From: Chroococcidiopsis sp. CCMEE 29
Lineage (GTDB): Bacteria; Cyanobacteriota; Cyanobacteriia; Cyanobacteriales; Chroococcidiopsidaceae
Reading direction: 5' to 3'
Assembly (NCBI RefSeq): GCF_023558375.1
Contig: NZ_CP083761.1
Span: forward strand, 3,398,501 to 3,462,500
DNA: 64,000 nucleotides
The notes below the pieces were generated by a model. It worked only from the letters and a program-made list of their open reading frames with translations, made no database searches and was not told the DNA's origin. Within the stretch, counting starts at the first letter, position 1. Every line of letters starts with the position of its first letter. The translations under genes and the position numbers were made by a program. This document shows, one piece after another, positions 26,214 through 34,506 of this stretch.

Positions 26214-26618
26214 ATGTACTCCCGTTACCGATTAAGCGGCGAAATCATCAGTTACTGTGTCTGGCTCTACTACACCTTCCCCCTAAGTTACCGGCACATC
26301 GAGAAGATGATGCTGTATCGTGAGATTGAGGTGACCTACGAAACTATTCGGGAATGGTGTCAGAAATTTGGGCAGCAATACGCGAATCAACTGCGGCGCA
26401 AACGCCCTTATGTCTGTGACAAATGGCATCTCGATGAAGTGGTAGTCACGATCAAAGGACAGCAATATTATCTGTGGCGAGCGGTGGATGCGGAAGGGAA
26501 TGTGTTGGATGTCCTGCTGCAACGACATCGAGACACTAAGGTGGCAAAGCGGTTCTTCCGTAAACTGCTGAAGCGGCAAGGCTTTACCCCAGGGGTGCTT
26601 GTCAACGACAAACTCAAG
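26214..26618 (+). pseudogene. IS6-family transposase truncated by a MITE
   Basis: From ATG 26214: YRLSGEIISYCVWLYYTFPL, SYRHIEKMMLYREIEVTYET, DKWHLDEVVVTIKGQQYYLW (first catalytic D) and FRKLLKRQGFTPGVLVNDKL (second D). It stops where the MITE at 26619 starts, so the last catalytic Glu is missing. This is a different IS6 subfamily from the GGTTGTG copies. Confidence 0.8.
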
Positions 26619-26717
26619 GGTAGTGTTGCAAAAATTTCCTCAGACACTATTAGTAGTGTTATATTACCTATAATTCAACGCTACTAATAGCGTTTCTCAA
26701 TTTTTTGCAACACTACC
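26619..26717. mobile_element. MITE copy 2 (99 bp), inverted relative to copy 1
   Basis: GGTAGTGTTGCAAAAA at 26619 and its complement ending at 26717; interior CTCAGACACTATTAGTAG... CTACTAATAGCGTTTCTCAA corresponds to copy 1 read backwards. It interrupts an IS6 transposase reading frame. No clear target duplication. Confidence 0.8.
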
Positions 26718-26740
26718 CAAAAACCTGCTTGAGGCTTACC

Positions 26741-27676
26741 TTATCCAACTGAGAGTAAACGCTCGATATCCTGAATGGGCGGCGCACCAAATAGGCGGGC
26801 ATATTCTCGGCTAAACTGAGATGGACTTTCATAGCCGACCCGCTCGGCAGCTGTAATCGCATTGTAATTTTCCGCCAGCATGAGCCGACGAGCCTCTAGG
26901 AGCCGAAGCTGCTTTTGATATTGCAGCGGACTCATAGATGTTACTTGCTTAAAATGGTGATGGAAAGATGAAGGCGACATGCTGGCTTGCTCGGCTAGAT
27001 CGGCAACTCGCATTGGTTTGGTAAAATCCACCTTGATGCTTTGGATTACTGTTGCGATCCGCTGCATGTTGCTACCCGATGTCGCAATCTGACGAACTGC
27101 TTCACTTTGTTCGCCGATTAACAAGCGGTAGTAGATTTCGCGAATCATCATCGGAGCCAGGATCGGAATATCTTGGGGGGTATCCAATAATCGGGTCAGT
27201 CGCAGCGCACAATCGAGCAATGATACGTCGGCGGTGCTGGTGAAAAAGCCTCGGACTGAAGTTTCTTTCTTAGCCGCGATTCTCATTCTCAGAGGCTTTG
27301 CCAACGCAGTGGTGTGGAGAGCAATAATCTCACAGAGTTCGCGCGGGTCAAGATCTAGTTTGAATCCTAAATAGGGGCGATCGGGGGTCGCTTCGATAAT
27401 AAATCCGCTAATCGGTTGATCGACTGAAACAACCAGATATTGCGCCTCACCATACCGATAGATTTCCTCACCCAGCGCTGCACCTTTTTTACCCTGAACA
27501 ACGATCGCCAGCATTGGGGTGCTCACACCATGCCGCATCCTGCCAGTCAAAGATTCACGACCAAATCCCAGCGGTGCGATCCTCGTTTGGTGAAAACCAT
27601 CACCCTTGCCATCGGTGTGGCGGTCGATCAGGGTGGCTAGTTCTCGACATCGATCGACGATTAGTGCGTCTGTCAT
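26741..27676 (-). CDS. AraC family transcriptional regulator (AraC_N type)
   Basis: 311 aa. N-terminal domain of the AraC_N (PF06719-like) kind: TRIAPLGFGRESLTGRMRHG, then AIVVQGKKGAALGEEIYRYG. C-terminal HTH pair: VADLAEQASMSPSSFHHHFK and AAERVGYESPSQFSREYARL. Its start lies 165 bp from the divergent SDR at 27842, so it most likely controls that gene. The left boundary is the MITE (24 bp past its stop). Intact; its target SDR is not. Confidence 0.85.
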   Translation of the reverse strand: MTDALIVDRCRELATLIDRHTDGKGDGFHQTRIAPLGFGRESLTGRMRHGVSTPMLAIVVQGKKGAALGEEIYRYGEAQYLVVSVDQPISGFIIEATPDRPYLGFKLDLDPRELCEIIALHTTALAKPLRMRIAAKKETSVRGFFTSTADVSLLDCALRLTRLLDTPQDIPILAPMMIREIYYRLLIGEQSEAVRQIATSGSNMQRIATVIQSIKVDFTKPMRVADLAEQASMSPSSFHHHFKQVTSMSPLQYQKQLRLLEARRLMLAENYNAITAAERVGYESPSQFSREYARLFGAPPIQDIERLLSVG

Positions 27677-27680
27677 CGTT

Positions 27681-27979
27681 TTTGGCGCTTATCTTCTTTC
27701 GCATATTATAGAAGATTTTATCCAGTCCCAAGAGCGCAATCTGGAGGATTAGGCAATAAACGGCGAGGTCTGTGTATTGAAGATCCCTATCTGCAACCAT
27801 ACGATGAATATATTCAAACAAAGCAGCAGAAGGACAAGGCAATGACCAAAATCGCATTGATAACCGGATCGAGCCGAGGACTGGGCAAAAGTAGTGGTTT
27901 GAATCTGGCTAAAAAAGGGGTTGATGTCATCGTCACTTACCATCGCAATGCCGAGGAAGCGAAAAACGTCGTCGCTGAA
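27681..27979 (+). repeat. 299-bp exact direct repeat, copy 2
   Basis: Same sequence as 12830-13128. Here it spans the AraC-SDR intergenic region and the start of the SDR, which is its natural setting. The two copies are in the same orientation, 14,851 bp apart. Confidence 0.85.
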
Positions 27980-28274
27980 ATTGAAGCATTGGGCGCAAAA
28001 GCGGTGGCACTGCAACTAGATACTGCCGACACTAAAACCTTTGATAGTTTCGCTGGACTTGTCCAGCAGGTACTCAAAGATCAATGGCAAACCGAGCATT
28101 TTGATTTCTTGGTGAATAACGCTGGAACGGGTGTTCACTCATCTTTTGCCGAAACGACCGAGGAGGATTTTGACCATTTGATGAACATTCACCTCAAGGG
28201 CGTTTTCTTCCTCACTCAGAAACTACTGCCACTGATCAATGATGGTGGACGAATCGTAAATCTTTCGTCTGGAC
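27842..28274 (+). pseudogene. SDR oxidoreductase truncated by IS6
   Basis: MTKIALITGSSRGLGKSSGL (TGxxxGxG), NNAGTGVHSSFAET (NNAG) and DGGRIVNLSSG with the catalytic Ser. The frame is cut right there by the IS6 end at 28275, before the YxxxK. About 144 of 240 residues remain, so the enzyme lacks its catalytic Tyr-Lys. AAGGA precedes the ATG. The rest of the gene is not found on the far side of the IS6 element, so a deletion accompanied the insertion. Confidence 0.85.
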
Positions 28275-29116
28275 GGTTGTGTTGCAAAAACTGCTTGAGA
28301 ACAAACGCTCCTTTTCAATCGGCTTAGGTTATGCAGCAACTCCAAAAATTTGAGACACGAATTCTGCTTGACCCATTACGTCACCTTTTTCAACTCCCTG
28401 AATTTGTCCTTTGCGGATCATGTTCATTGCCTCGTACCCTCTCAATGTTCGCCGGGCTGTGTTGAATGAGCCAAACCCCATCCCTGGATTAACTAGTCGT
28501 TTGATGAACCGATGGTCTTGTTCGACAATGTTGTTGAGGTACTTAACTGGTCGTAGTTGGGTAGTTTTCGGAAGAGTTTGGTCTTTGGTGAGTGAGTCAA
28601 TTGCCGGAGGATAAGCCGCATTCTTATCTACATTTATGACTCGCGGCTCCCAGTTATGAGCAGACTTTAAAGCTTTACGGAAAAAGCGTTCTGCAGCCCG
28701 TGAATCCCTTTTGGCGCTCAACATGAAATCCAGGGTGAAGCCAAGCGAATCCACTGCCCGATACAGATACTTCCATTCTCCCTTGATTTCGATATATGTC
28801 TCATCAATCCGCCAAGAATCGTTAGTGGGTTTCAGGTGAACTCTGCATCGCTTGTCCAGTTCGGAGCATAAGCCTGGACCCAGCGATATATCGTTGTGTG
28901 ATCTACTGTGAGTCCCCGTTCCTGCATCATTTCTTCCAAGTTTCGGTAGCTCAAAGGATAACGGATATACCACCTTACACACAGCAAGATGATGTCAGAT
29001 TGGAAGTGACGCCATTTGAACGGGTGCTTTGGGTTCATGGATCTGGTGTCGCTGGTTGAGTCAGTAGGTATAAATGCTATTTGTACCAGACTGTCACCAG
29101 TTTTTGCAACACAACC
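28275..29116 (-). mobile_element. IS6-family element (842 bp)
   Basis: Nineteen-base perfect terminal repeats, GGTTGTGTTGCAAAAACTG at 28275 and complementary at the right end (29116). It is the most complete IS6 copy in the window. The 8 bp on either side differ, so there is no target duplication, consistent with IS6 cointegrate resolution or adjacent deletion. Confidence 0.85.
28329..29038 (-). pseudogene. IS6 transposase with one frameshift
   Basis: From ATG 29038: MNPKHPFKWRHFQSDIILLC, YPLSYRNLEEMMQERGLTVD, YRWVQAYAP. Near 28862 one G appears lost (PNWTSD instead of PELDKR) and the frame changes. The rest is complete: CRVHLKPTNDSWRIDETYIE, INVDKNAAYPPA, YLNNIVEQDHRFIKRLVNPG, ending SQIFGVAA. 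A single-base repair would restore a full DDE enzyme of about 235 residues. Confidence 0.85.
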
Positions 29117-29211
29117 GTGCGGCTTAGGTATAGGTGGGGGTATTATGTGAAGCTTGTCTGTTAGCATCTAGTGTGACATTATTTTGAATTGGTGGTGAAA
29201 ATGGAGTCAAG

Positions 29212-30069
29212 ATGAATCAGCAATTGCCTCAGTTCATCCACCGCATTGTTGATCGTTTGCAGTCAATTCAGGGAATTGCAGCTATTGCTCTAGGTGGTTC
29301 AAGGGCACGAGGCAACCATACACACAAGTCAGATGTGGATCTAGGAATTTATTACCAGCCAGAGAATCCGCTTGATCTGATTGCTCTAAATCACCTCGCC
29401 TCTGAACTTGACGACAACCATCGCGCAAATCTAATCACCCCAATTGGTGAATGGGGAAAATGGATTAATGGCGGTGGTTGGCTACAGGTAGAAGGTGTAT
29501 CTGTAGATTTTCTCTATCGTGATGTGGTTCAGGTTAATCGTGTCATTGGTGATTGCCATGCTGGCCAAATCACTATTGATTACCAACCAGGACATCCACA
29601 CGGCTTTGTGTCTTCTATTTATATGGGTGAAGTTGCCATTTGTCTGTCACTTCACGATCCGTATGGCGTTTTAGACGCTTTAAAGGCTAAGACAAACCCT
29701 TATCCTATTGGGCTTAAACAAGCAACTATTAATACTTTTGCCTGGGAAATTAGTTTTTCACTGTTAATTGCACAAAAGGCAATTGCACGCGGTGATGTTG
29801 CCTATGCAGCCGGTTGCTGTTTCCGCAGCGTAGCTTGTATGAATCAGGTATTATTTGCACTCAATGAAGAGTACCTATTGAATGAGAAAGGCGCGGTAGC
29901 ACTTGCCAACAGCTTTGCGCTCTGTCCACAGAACTATCAACAACGGGTTGAGTCAGTGTTTGCTTTGTTAGCGGTTGATGCACAATCAATCATGGATGCG
30001 ATCGCAATTCTTGAAGGAATTGAGCATGATTTGAGTCAATGGTATGGCAATCGTCGGTTAGTCGTGTAA
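29212..30069 (+). CDS. Nucleotidyltransferase-domain protein
   Basis: 285 aa. IAAIALGGSRARGNHTHKSD with VDLGIYYQ gives the polymerase-beta-like motif G-[GS]-S-x-A-x-G...SDxDLG (residues about 26-48); a third acidic residue is in VEGVSVDFLYRD. The C-terminal half is helical. Such proteins transfer a nucleotide to antibiotics, RNAs or proteins (MNT-like); which one is unclear. GGAG lies 7 bp before the ATG. It is the first gene right of the IS6 mosaic and stands alone, followed by a GNAT gene after a structured spacer. Confidence 0.75.
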   Translation: MNQQLPQFIHRIVDRLQSIQGIAAIALGGSRARGNHTHKSDVDLGIYYQPENPLDLIALNHLASELDDNHRANLITPIGEWGKWINGGGWLQVEGVSVDFLYRDVVQVNRVIGDCHAGQITIDYQPGHPHGFVSSIYMGEVAICLSLHDPYGVLDALKAKTNPYPIGLKQATINTFAWEISFSLLIAQKAIARGDVAYAAGCCFRSVACMNQVLFALNEEYLLNEKGAVALANSFALCPQNYQQRVESVFALLAVDAQSIMDAIAILEGIEHDLSQWYGNRRLVV

Positions 30070-30086
30070 AGTCTAAAGGGTTAGCA

Positions 30087-30206
30087 ATGCCACACAACAA
30101 ACCCATGCACCCGACTGCCGAAGGATTATCTGTTGGGCATTCAAGGTTGTCTGCGGCAGGTGATTGGGAGCTTTTGGCGCTTCATGTGGGGTCACCAGTT
30201 AATTGC
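30087..30206 (+). other. Structured spacer with attC-like features
   Basis: Between the nucleotidyltransferase stop and the GNAT start lies CCCATGCACCCGACTGCCG... CTGCGGCAGGTGATTGGGAG, where ACTGCCG can pair with CGGCAGGT around a GTTGGGCATTC core. I recall many bacterial spacers of this wording (translating to MHPTAEGLSVGHSRLSAAGD) beside GNAT and reductase genes, in positions like gene-cassette recombination sites. Classic RYYYAAC/GTTRRRY core sites are not intact here. Confidence 0.35.
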
Positions 30207-30716
30207 ATGATTACAGTCCGTCAAGAGAGGTTAGAAGATATTGATGCTGTGCGTCATGTTAACGAACAAGCCTTTGGCCGCCCTCAAGAAGCTGCTTTAG
30301 TTGACCTGTTGCGTGTACAAGCTCAGCCCTTTGTCTCGCTCGTCGCCGTCGAGGATGAGCAAGTTGTTGGGCATATCTTCTTTAGTCCGGTCAAGATTGA
30401 GGGCAGTAATTGTGTAGGGCGGGCGATGGGGCTCGCTCCGATGGGCATTCTGCCTAACTATCAGCGGCGTGGCATCGGCTCACTGTTAGTTCGCGAAGGG
30501 CTGCTCGCATGTCAGCGCACAGGCTTTGATGTTGTAGTGGTGCTCGGGCATCCTGATTACTACCCGCGCTTCGGGTTTATGGTAGCCAGCGAGGAGGGGT
30601 TGAGATGCGAGTATGAGGTGCCGGATGAAGCGTTTATGGTGGCGGAGTTGAGGCCGGGTGCGCTCAGCGGTATTGAAGGCTTAGTCAAGTATGACGAAGC
30701 GTTTAGAGCCGTTTGA
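30207..30716 (+). CDS. GNAT family N-acetyltransferase
   Basis: 169 aa from ATG 30207 (MITVRQERLEDIDAVRHVNE). The upstream open frame reads through the spacer and should not be counted. The acetyl-CoA loop is LAPMGILPNYQRRGIGSLLV (Q/R-x-x-G-x-G/A), and the tail VVVLGHPDYYPRFGF is typical of the YhbS-type GNAT enzymes. Substrate unknown. Monocistronic by spacing. Composition is more GC-rich than the neighbouring nucleotidyltransferase. Confidence 0.85.
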   Translation: MITVRQERLEDIDAVRHVNEQAFGRPQEAALVDLLRVQAQPFVSLVAVEDEQVVGHIFFSPVKIEGSNCVGRAMGLAPMGILPNYQRRGIGSLLVREGLLACQRTGFDVVVVLGHPDYYPRFGFMVASEEGLRCEYEVPDEAFMVAELRPGALSGIEGLVKYDEAFRAV

Positions 30717-30849
30717 TCTTTTCTCAGGTGGCGCGGGCTGAACAGTGGCATTGTGCTGCTGCGCCCACTTTCTCGTGTGCCGTGTGAGTCACTTCAATAA
30801 TCGCAATCAAGTCTTGGCATTCGTCGTTTGTTAAATTAGAATTTGTTCA

Positions 30850-31410
30850 ATGAAAACTCAGTATTACACTGCCACCAGCTTGGATGGCTTCATTGCTGAT
30901 TCACAGAATTCTTTGGATTGGCTCTTTCAGTTCGGCAAAGCCGAAGATGGCAGCTACCTTAATTTCATCCGCAAAGTTGGTGCCATAGCAATGGGTTCGA
31001 CGACTTACGAATGGATTCTAAACCATCACATCAATGAAGGAGCCGACCACCCGCAAGCATGGCCTTATGAGCAACCAACTTGGGTATTCACCTCTCGCAT
31101 TCTGCCTGTCGTCAAAGGAGCGGATGTCAGATTCGTCAAAGGCGATGTTCGCTCTGTGCATCAAGAGATGATGGCGGTAGCAGGCAATAGGAATGTTTGG
31201 CTTGTGGGCGGTGGTGACTTGGTCGGTCAATTTCACGATCGTGGGTTGCTTGATGAGGTGATTGTTTCGATTGCGTCAGTGACACTTGGCAGTGGGGCAC
31301 CATTGTTACCGCGTAGGATCACTACGCCTGGGTTAAAACTTTTATCTACAAGGGTTTATGGCGATGCCTTTGTGGAGCTTCATTATAAAGTTCCTCGCCC
31401 GCGCCGATGA
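30850..31410 (+). CDS. Dihydrofolate reductase family (RibD C-terminal-like) protein
   Basis: 186 aa. MKTQYYTATSLDGFIADSQN is the usual start (SxDGxIA), VGAIAMGSTTYEWIL is the NADPH-binding central strand, and NVWLVGGGDLVGQFHDRGLL with DEVIVSIASVTLGSGAPLLP is the C-terminal GGG-loop. These are NADPH-dependent reductases of unknown in vivo substrate, related to the riboflavin enzyme RibD. It is separated from the GNAT gene by 133 bp of spacer. Length is normal. Confidence 0.85.
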   Translation: MKTQYYTATSLDGFIADSQNSLDWLFQFGKAEDGSYLNFIRKVGAIAMGSTTYEWILNHHINEGADHPQAWPYEQPTWVFTSRILPVVKGADVRFVKGDVRSVHQEMMAVAGNRNVWLVGGGDLVGQFHDRGLLDEVIVSIASVTLGSGAPLLPRRITTPGLKLLSTRVYGDAFVELHYKVPRPRR

Positions 31411-31613
31411 CACAATCAGTAAATCTGCGATCGCAATTAATATTGCCCGTAACAGCAGCACAACAAGGCGCTGTAGCAGACCCGGCTTGCTGCGGTGCCT
31501 GCTGGTCATGCAACGGTTCCTCTCGGCGGGCCGCTCCGCTGAGCTTATTTGTGAGGCTGCTGGGCTATCGGTGGAGGCGGTACTTCGAGAGTATCGGTGT
31601 TCTGAAGTATTGA
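31407..31613 (+). CDS. Possible small cysteine-rich protein, 68 aa
   Basis: ATGA overlap with the stop of the reductase gene. It contains CCGACWSC near residue 30. No homology recognised, no ribosome binding site, and the neighbouring frame is also open, so it may be chance coding in a GC-richer spacer. The stretch 31411-31711 holds nothing else I can identify. Confidence 0.25.
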   Translation: MTQSVNLRSQLILPVTAAQQGAVADPACCGACWSCNGSSRRAAPLSLFVRLLGYRWRRYFESIGVLKY

Positions 31614-31711
31614 GCGCGCCCAGTATGAAGTAGAGATTACAAAATTCCGCATCTCATCAGCGTCATGAGCTTCAGTCATTTACAATTTAGGCAATTGAAA
31701 CCAAAGTAACT

Positions 31712-32596
31712 GTGACTGATCTTGGCAAAAACAATTCACCTCTAGTCCTCCCCCATCCACCGATTTTGGCTAGTGATTGTGCTAACTGGAAAAACATTCA
31801 GTTTGCTCATTTCCGGCAACCACCCTGCGATGTTCCAGAACATATGTCGCCCCGGCATATTATTTGTCTGAATGTCGGTAAGCCTGTTCGACTAGAGCAA
31901 GTAGTCGATGAACAAAATGAGACAGTTTACTCAGTGCCAGGAGATCTGGCAATTTACCCAGCCTATCTTAGCCAACAGTTCCACTGGGACAAAGAAGCTG
32001 AGTTTTTCAATCTGTTCTTAGAACCGTCTTTTCTGACTACTGTTGGTTATGACGTGTTTGGGAGCGATCGCCTTGAACTCATTCCGCATCTTGGTTCCCT
32101 GTTCGATCCATTAGTTCAGCAGATTGGCTTTGCGCTTAAAACATCCTTAGAAATTGATGGGAAAAACAGCAATCTTTATGCTGACTCGATAGCATATGCA
32201 CTTGTCGTTCATCTTTTATCTAGATATTCAACTAACTCACGTCAAATAAAAACCATCACCGGTGGTTTTACTCAGCAGCAATGGAAACAAATTGTTGATT
32301 TTATAGATGCAAATTTGGATAGAAATATTAGCTTAACTGAATTAGCGAAGATTTTGCAGTTGAGTCCATATCATTTTGCCCATCTGTTCAAGAAATCAAC
32401 TAATACTTCACCTCATCAATATTTAATTCGTTGTCGGATTGAACGGGCTAAACAATTAATAGTCATGGGCAATTTATCGCTTGCTGCAATTGCTCAGACT
32501 GTTGGTTTTGCTAGCCAAGGACATTTCACCTACCATTTCAAACGTCTTGTGGGAGTCACCCCCAAAGTTTTTCACAGCCGAGCGCAAGAACGTTGA
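31712..32596 (+). CDS. AraC family transcriptional regulator
   Basis: 294 aa starting at GTG. N-terminal cupin-like sensor (SPRHIICLNVGKPVRLEQVV, YSVPGDLAIYPAYLSQQFHW). C-terminal HTH pair: LTELAKILQLSPYHFAHLFK and AAIAQTVGFASQGHFTYHFK. The fourth AraC regulator in the window but of a different subfamily from the others. The next gene downstream (88 bp, same strand) is the SnoaL-like protein that is split by an IS4 element, a plausible target. Confidence 0.85.
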   Translation: MTDLGKNNSPLVLPHPPILASDCANWKNIQFAHFRQPPCDVPEHMSPRHIICLNVGKPVRLEQVVDEQNETVYSVPGDLAIYPAYLSQQFHWDKEAEFFNLFLEPSFLTTVGYDVFGSDRLELIPHLGSLFDPLVQQIGFALKTSLEIDGKNSNLYADSIAYALVVHLLSRYSTNSRQIKTITGGFTQQQWKQIVDFIDANLDRNISLTELAKILQLSPYHFAHLFKKSTNTSPHQYLIRCRIERAKQLIVMGNLSLAAIAQTVGFASQGHFTYHFKRLVGVTPKVFHSRAQER

Positions 32597-32826
32597 AAAC
32601 AATCACAAGAACGTTGAAGAGAAGCATTTGAGAATTGCTGGATACTGAATGCATCATCTGATTTCCGAAAGAGAGGAAAATTTATGTCACCCGAGAACGT
32701 AGAGAATATTCGCTGTCTTTTCAAGGCTGTCGAAGAACGTGACTTCGCTGGAGTTCTCGCAGCTTACGCTCCTGAGATTGTCATACGTGAGGCAGAGTCT
32801 CTGCCCTACGGTGGCGTATATCAGGG

Positions 32827-34098
32827 CTGACGGGGTGACAGAGAAGTTACAAAGTAGATTGGATAAGAGTCATAGCACGTAGACCTTGCTGAAAATATGG
32901 CAGTTTATTGAGCTTCAAGTGCATTAACTCAGAAGCCAAATCGTGCCAAAACTCGATTGCACCCACCCATAAGCAACCATACAAACCAAGCCAGAATGCA
33001 CTATGCCGTCGATGCGAACGCTTTAATTGTTGCAGCCGCCCCATATATTTTTGTAATCCCTTTTGTCGCCATTGACGACCAGCTAAAACAGTACAAGTAT
33101 CAGCAATGGCAATCAGCAAAATTAGCGCCATCAACCGCTGCCCAGAGGCATGAGAAGATTCCAAGTTATAGCCACCAGTTTTACAATCTTTAAACATAGC
33201 CTCAATGCCACTACGACACTTAAATGCAATGATTGCAGCATCGATGGTGTTGAGGTTAGTCAACAGATACCATCCGCATGGTTCGACTTTCCCTCGATAT
33301 TTACGTGGGTAATATCCGGCTAAGTTAAACAAGCCAAAACCTTTTTGCTTAGTAGCTTGAATGCCCTGATAAAAAAAGGATACCCCTGGTACTAATCCTA
33401 AAGTGCTTAGAGGTTGATATGAGGAGTTTGACTGACGGACATAGGTATCTTGTTTTTGCCGCAGTACAAAATCAATTTCCTTGCTCTGTAACCAATTGGC
33501 AAGTTTTACACTATGAAATTCCCGGTCGCCTAATAGTAACAATCGATATCCCTTGAATAACCTTAACACTGGACGAATCAATGCTTTTTGTTCTTGAAGA
33601 TTGCTAGCTCCTTGTTTTGGTAACAATTGCCAGTACACAGGAATTGCTCGCTTGTCTTCAATTAAACTGATGATGAAAACGTTTTGGTCGCGCCACTGCG
33701 TTCTATCTATGGCAAATGTCAATCGTTTCCCTTGTTTAAATTTTCTAATTTTGACCCAGTGTTTGAGTAAGGGAAACCAGAGGAATTGAATACTCAGTTG
33801 TGGCAAGAGCAAGAATCTTTGTATGCTGCGACGGCGACTTTCAAATCGAATCGGTTGAGGAAATACCGTTGCCAGTTTTTCCATCGTGACTGTTTTATGG
33901 AATTGCAGTAGGAGCAACAAGATTTGTAGCATCTTGTACTGTGTTGGAGTGAGTAGTTTTTGGAAGCAGGTTTGATAGAATTGAGGCAGCATTTTCATTA
34001 GTTAGGTCTTGTTGACAATACTTGACCTATCTTTTTTTACTGCAAAACGCTGCAACTTTCCTCCCGCAATACTTTTTACCTCTTTGTCACCCCGTCAG
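32827..34098 (-). mobile_element. IS4-family element (1272 bp) with 9-bp target duplication
   Basis: Terminal repeats CTGACGGGGTGACAGAG (left) and CTGACGGGGTGACAAAG (right, complement). Target duplication ATATCAGGG at 32818-32826 and 34099-34107. It carries one intact transposase gene on the minus strand. Complete, so probably a recent insertion. Confidence 0.9.
32847..33998 (-). CDS. IS4-family transposase
   Basis: 383 aa. DDE residues: D in RLTFAIDRTQWRDQN, D in YRLLLLGDREFHSVK, and E in FKCRSGIEAMFKDCKTGGYN, the last being the R-x3-E-x6-K version of the YREK box that defines IS4 enzymes. Length is normal and the frame is unbroken. It starts 100 bp inside the right terminal repeat. Should be active. 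Confidence 0.9.
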   Translation of the reverse strand: MKMLPQFYQTCFQKLLTPTQYKMLQILLLLLQFHKTVTMEKLATVFPQPIRFESRRRSIQRFLLLPQLSIQFLWFPLLKHWVKIRKFKQGKRLTFAIDRTQWRDQNVFIISLIEDKRAIPVYWQLLPKQGASNLQEQKALIRPVLRLFKGYRLLLLGDREFHSVKLANWLQSKEIDFVLRQKQDTYVRQSNSSYQPLSTLGLVPGVSFFYQGIQATKQKGFGLFNLAGYYPRKYRGKVEPCGWYLLTNLNTIDAAIIAFKCRSGIEAMFKDCKTGGYNLESSHASGQRLMALILLIAIADTCTVLAGRQWRQKGLQKYMGRLQQLKRSHRRHSAFWLGLYGCLWVGAIEFWHDLASELMHLKLNKLPYFQQGLRAMTLIQSTL

Positions 34099-34506
34099 AT
34101 ATCAGGGTCTCGCAGGCGCGAAGCGACACGTCGAAGGCGCTGCCCAGACTTGGGATCGCCTCCAACCATCAGCCGAGAGGAAAATGGATGCAGTCTTTCT
34201 AGATGCAGGAGATTATGTCGTCGCCCTTTGGCGGCTGAAAGGGCTAATACCCAGTAGCGGAAGAAAACTCGATCTGCCAGCTGTAAGCGTCTATAAAATG
34301 CGCGGTGGCAAGATCGTCGAATCGCAGATGTTTCATGAGGATACATTTGCGATCCTACAATTCCTAGAGGGTGATATGCACTTTGTAGGTCAAGCTTCAC
34401 ATATCGTTTGAAGGATTATTGCCCATCTAATGCTCTACCACACAACTGAGTGCCCCCATCTGTGCTATAATTTCTCATCAATCGCTCCACAGTGCAGTAG
34501 AGGCAG

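Larger units (their letters stand above)
32684..34411 (+). pseudogene. SnoaL-like (NTF2-fold) protein split by an IS4 element
   Basis: The 5' part runs from ATG 32684 (behind GAGAGGAAAA): VENIRCLFKAVEERDFAGVL, YAPEIVIREAESLPYGG. The 3' part continues from 34108 (LAGAKRHVEGAAQTWDRLQP, AVFLDAGDYVVALWRLKGLI, VSVYKMRGGKIVESQMFHED). If 32827-34107 (element plus one copy of its 9-bp target duplication) is removed, the two halves join in one frame of 148 codons, the normal SnoaL length. The split is therefore recent and precise. The fold suits a small-molecule isomerase/hydrolase or ligand carrier. Confidence 0.85.

Noticed and set aside
27600-27857. Minus-strand ORF beginning MRFWSLPCPSA, present in both copies of the 299-bp repeat (also 12785-13006)
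   Set aside because: Its 'conservation' is only the duplication itself, and it overlaps the SDR promoter and AraC gene start; no ribosome binding site.
28275-29116. IS6 element as a simple insertion with target duplication
   Set aside because: The 8-bp flanks differ and the missing SDR 3' part is not found on the right, so a deletion or cointegrate event is required.
30039-30206. N-terminal extension of the GNAT protein (MPHNKPMHPTAEG)
   Set aside because: The extension is translated spacer; the domain starts at MITVRQERL with ATG 30207.
31358-31633. 91-aa ORF overlapping the RibD-like gene's end
   Set aside because: It overlaps the reductase out of frame and shows no family pattern.
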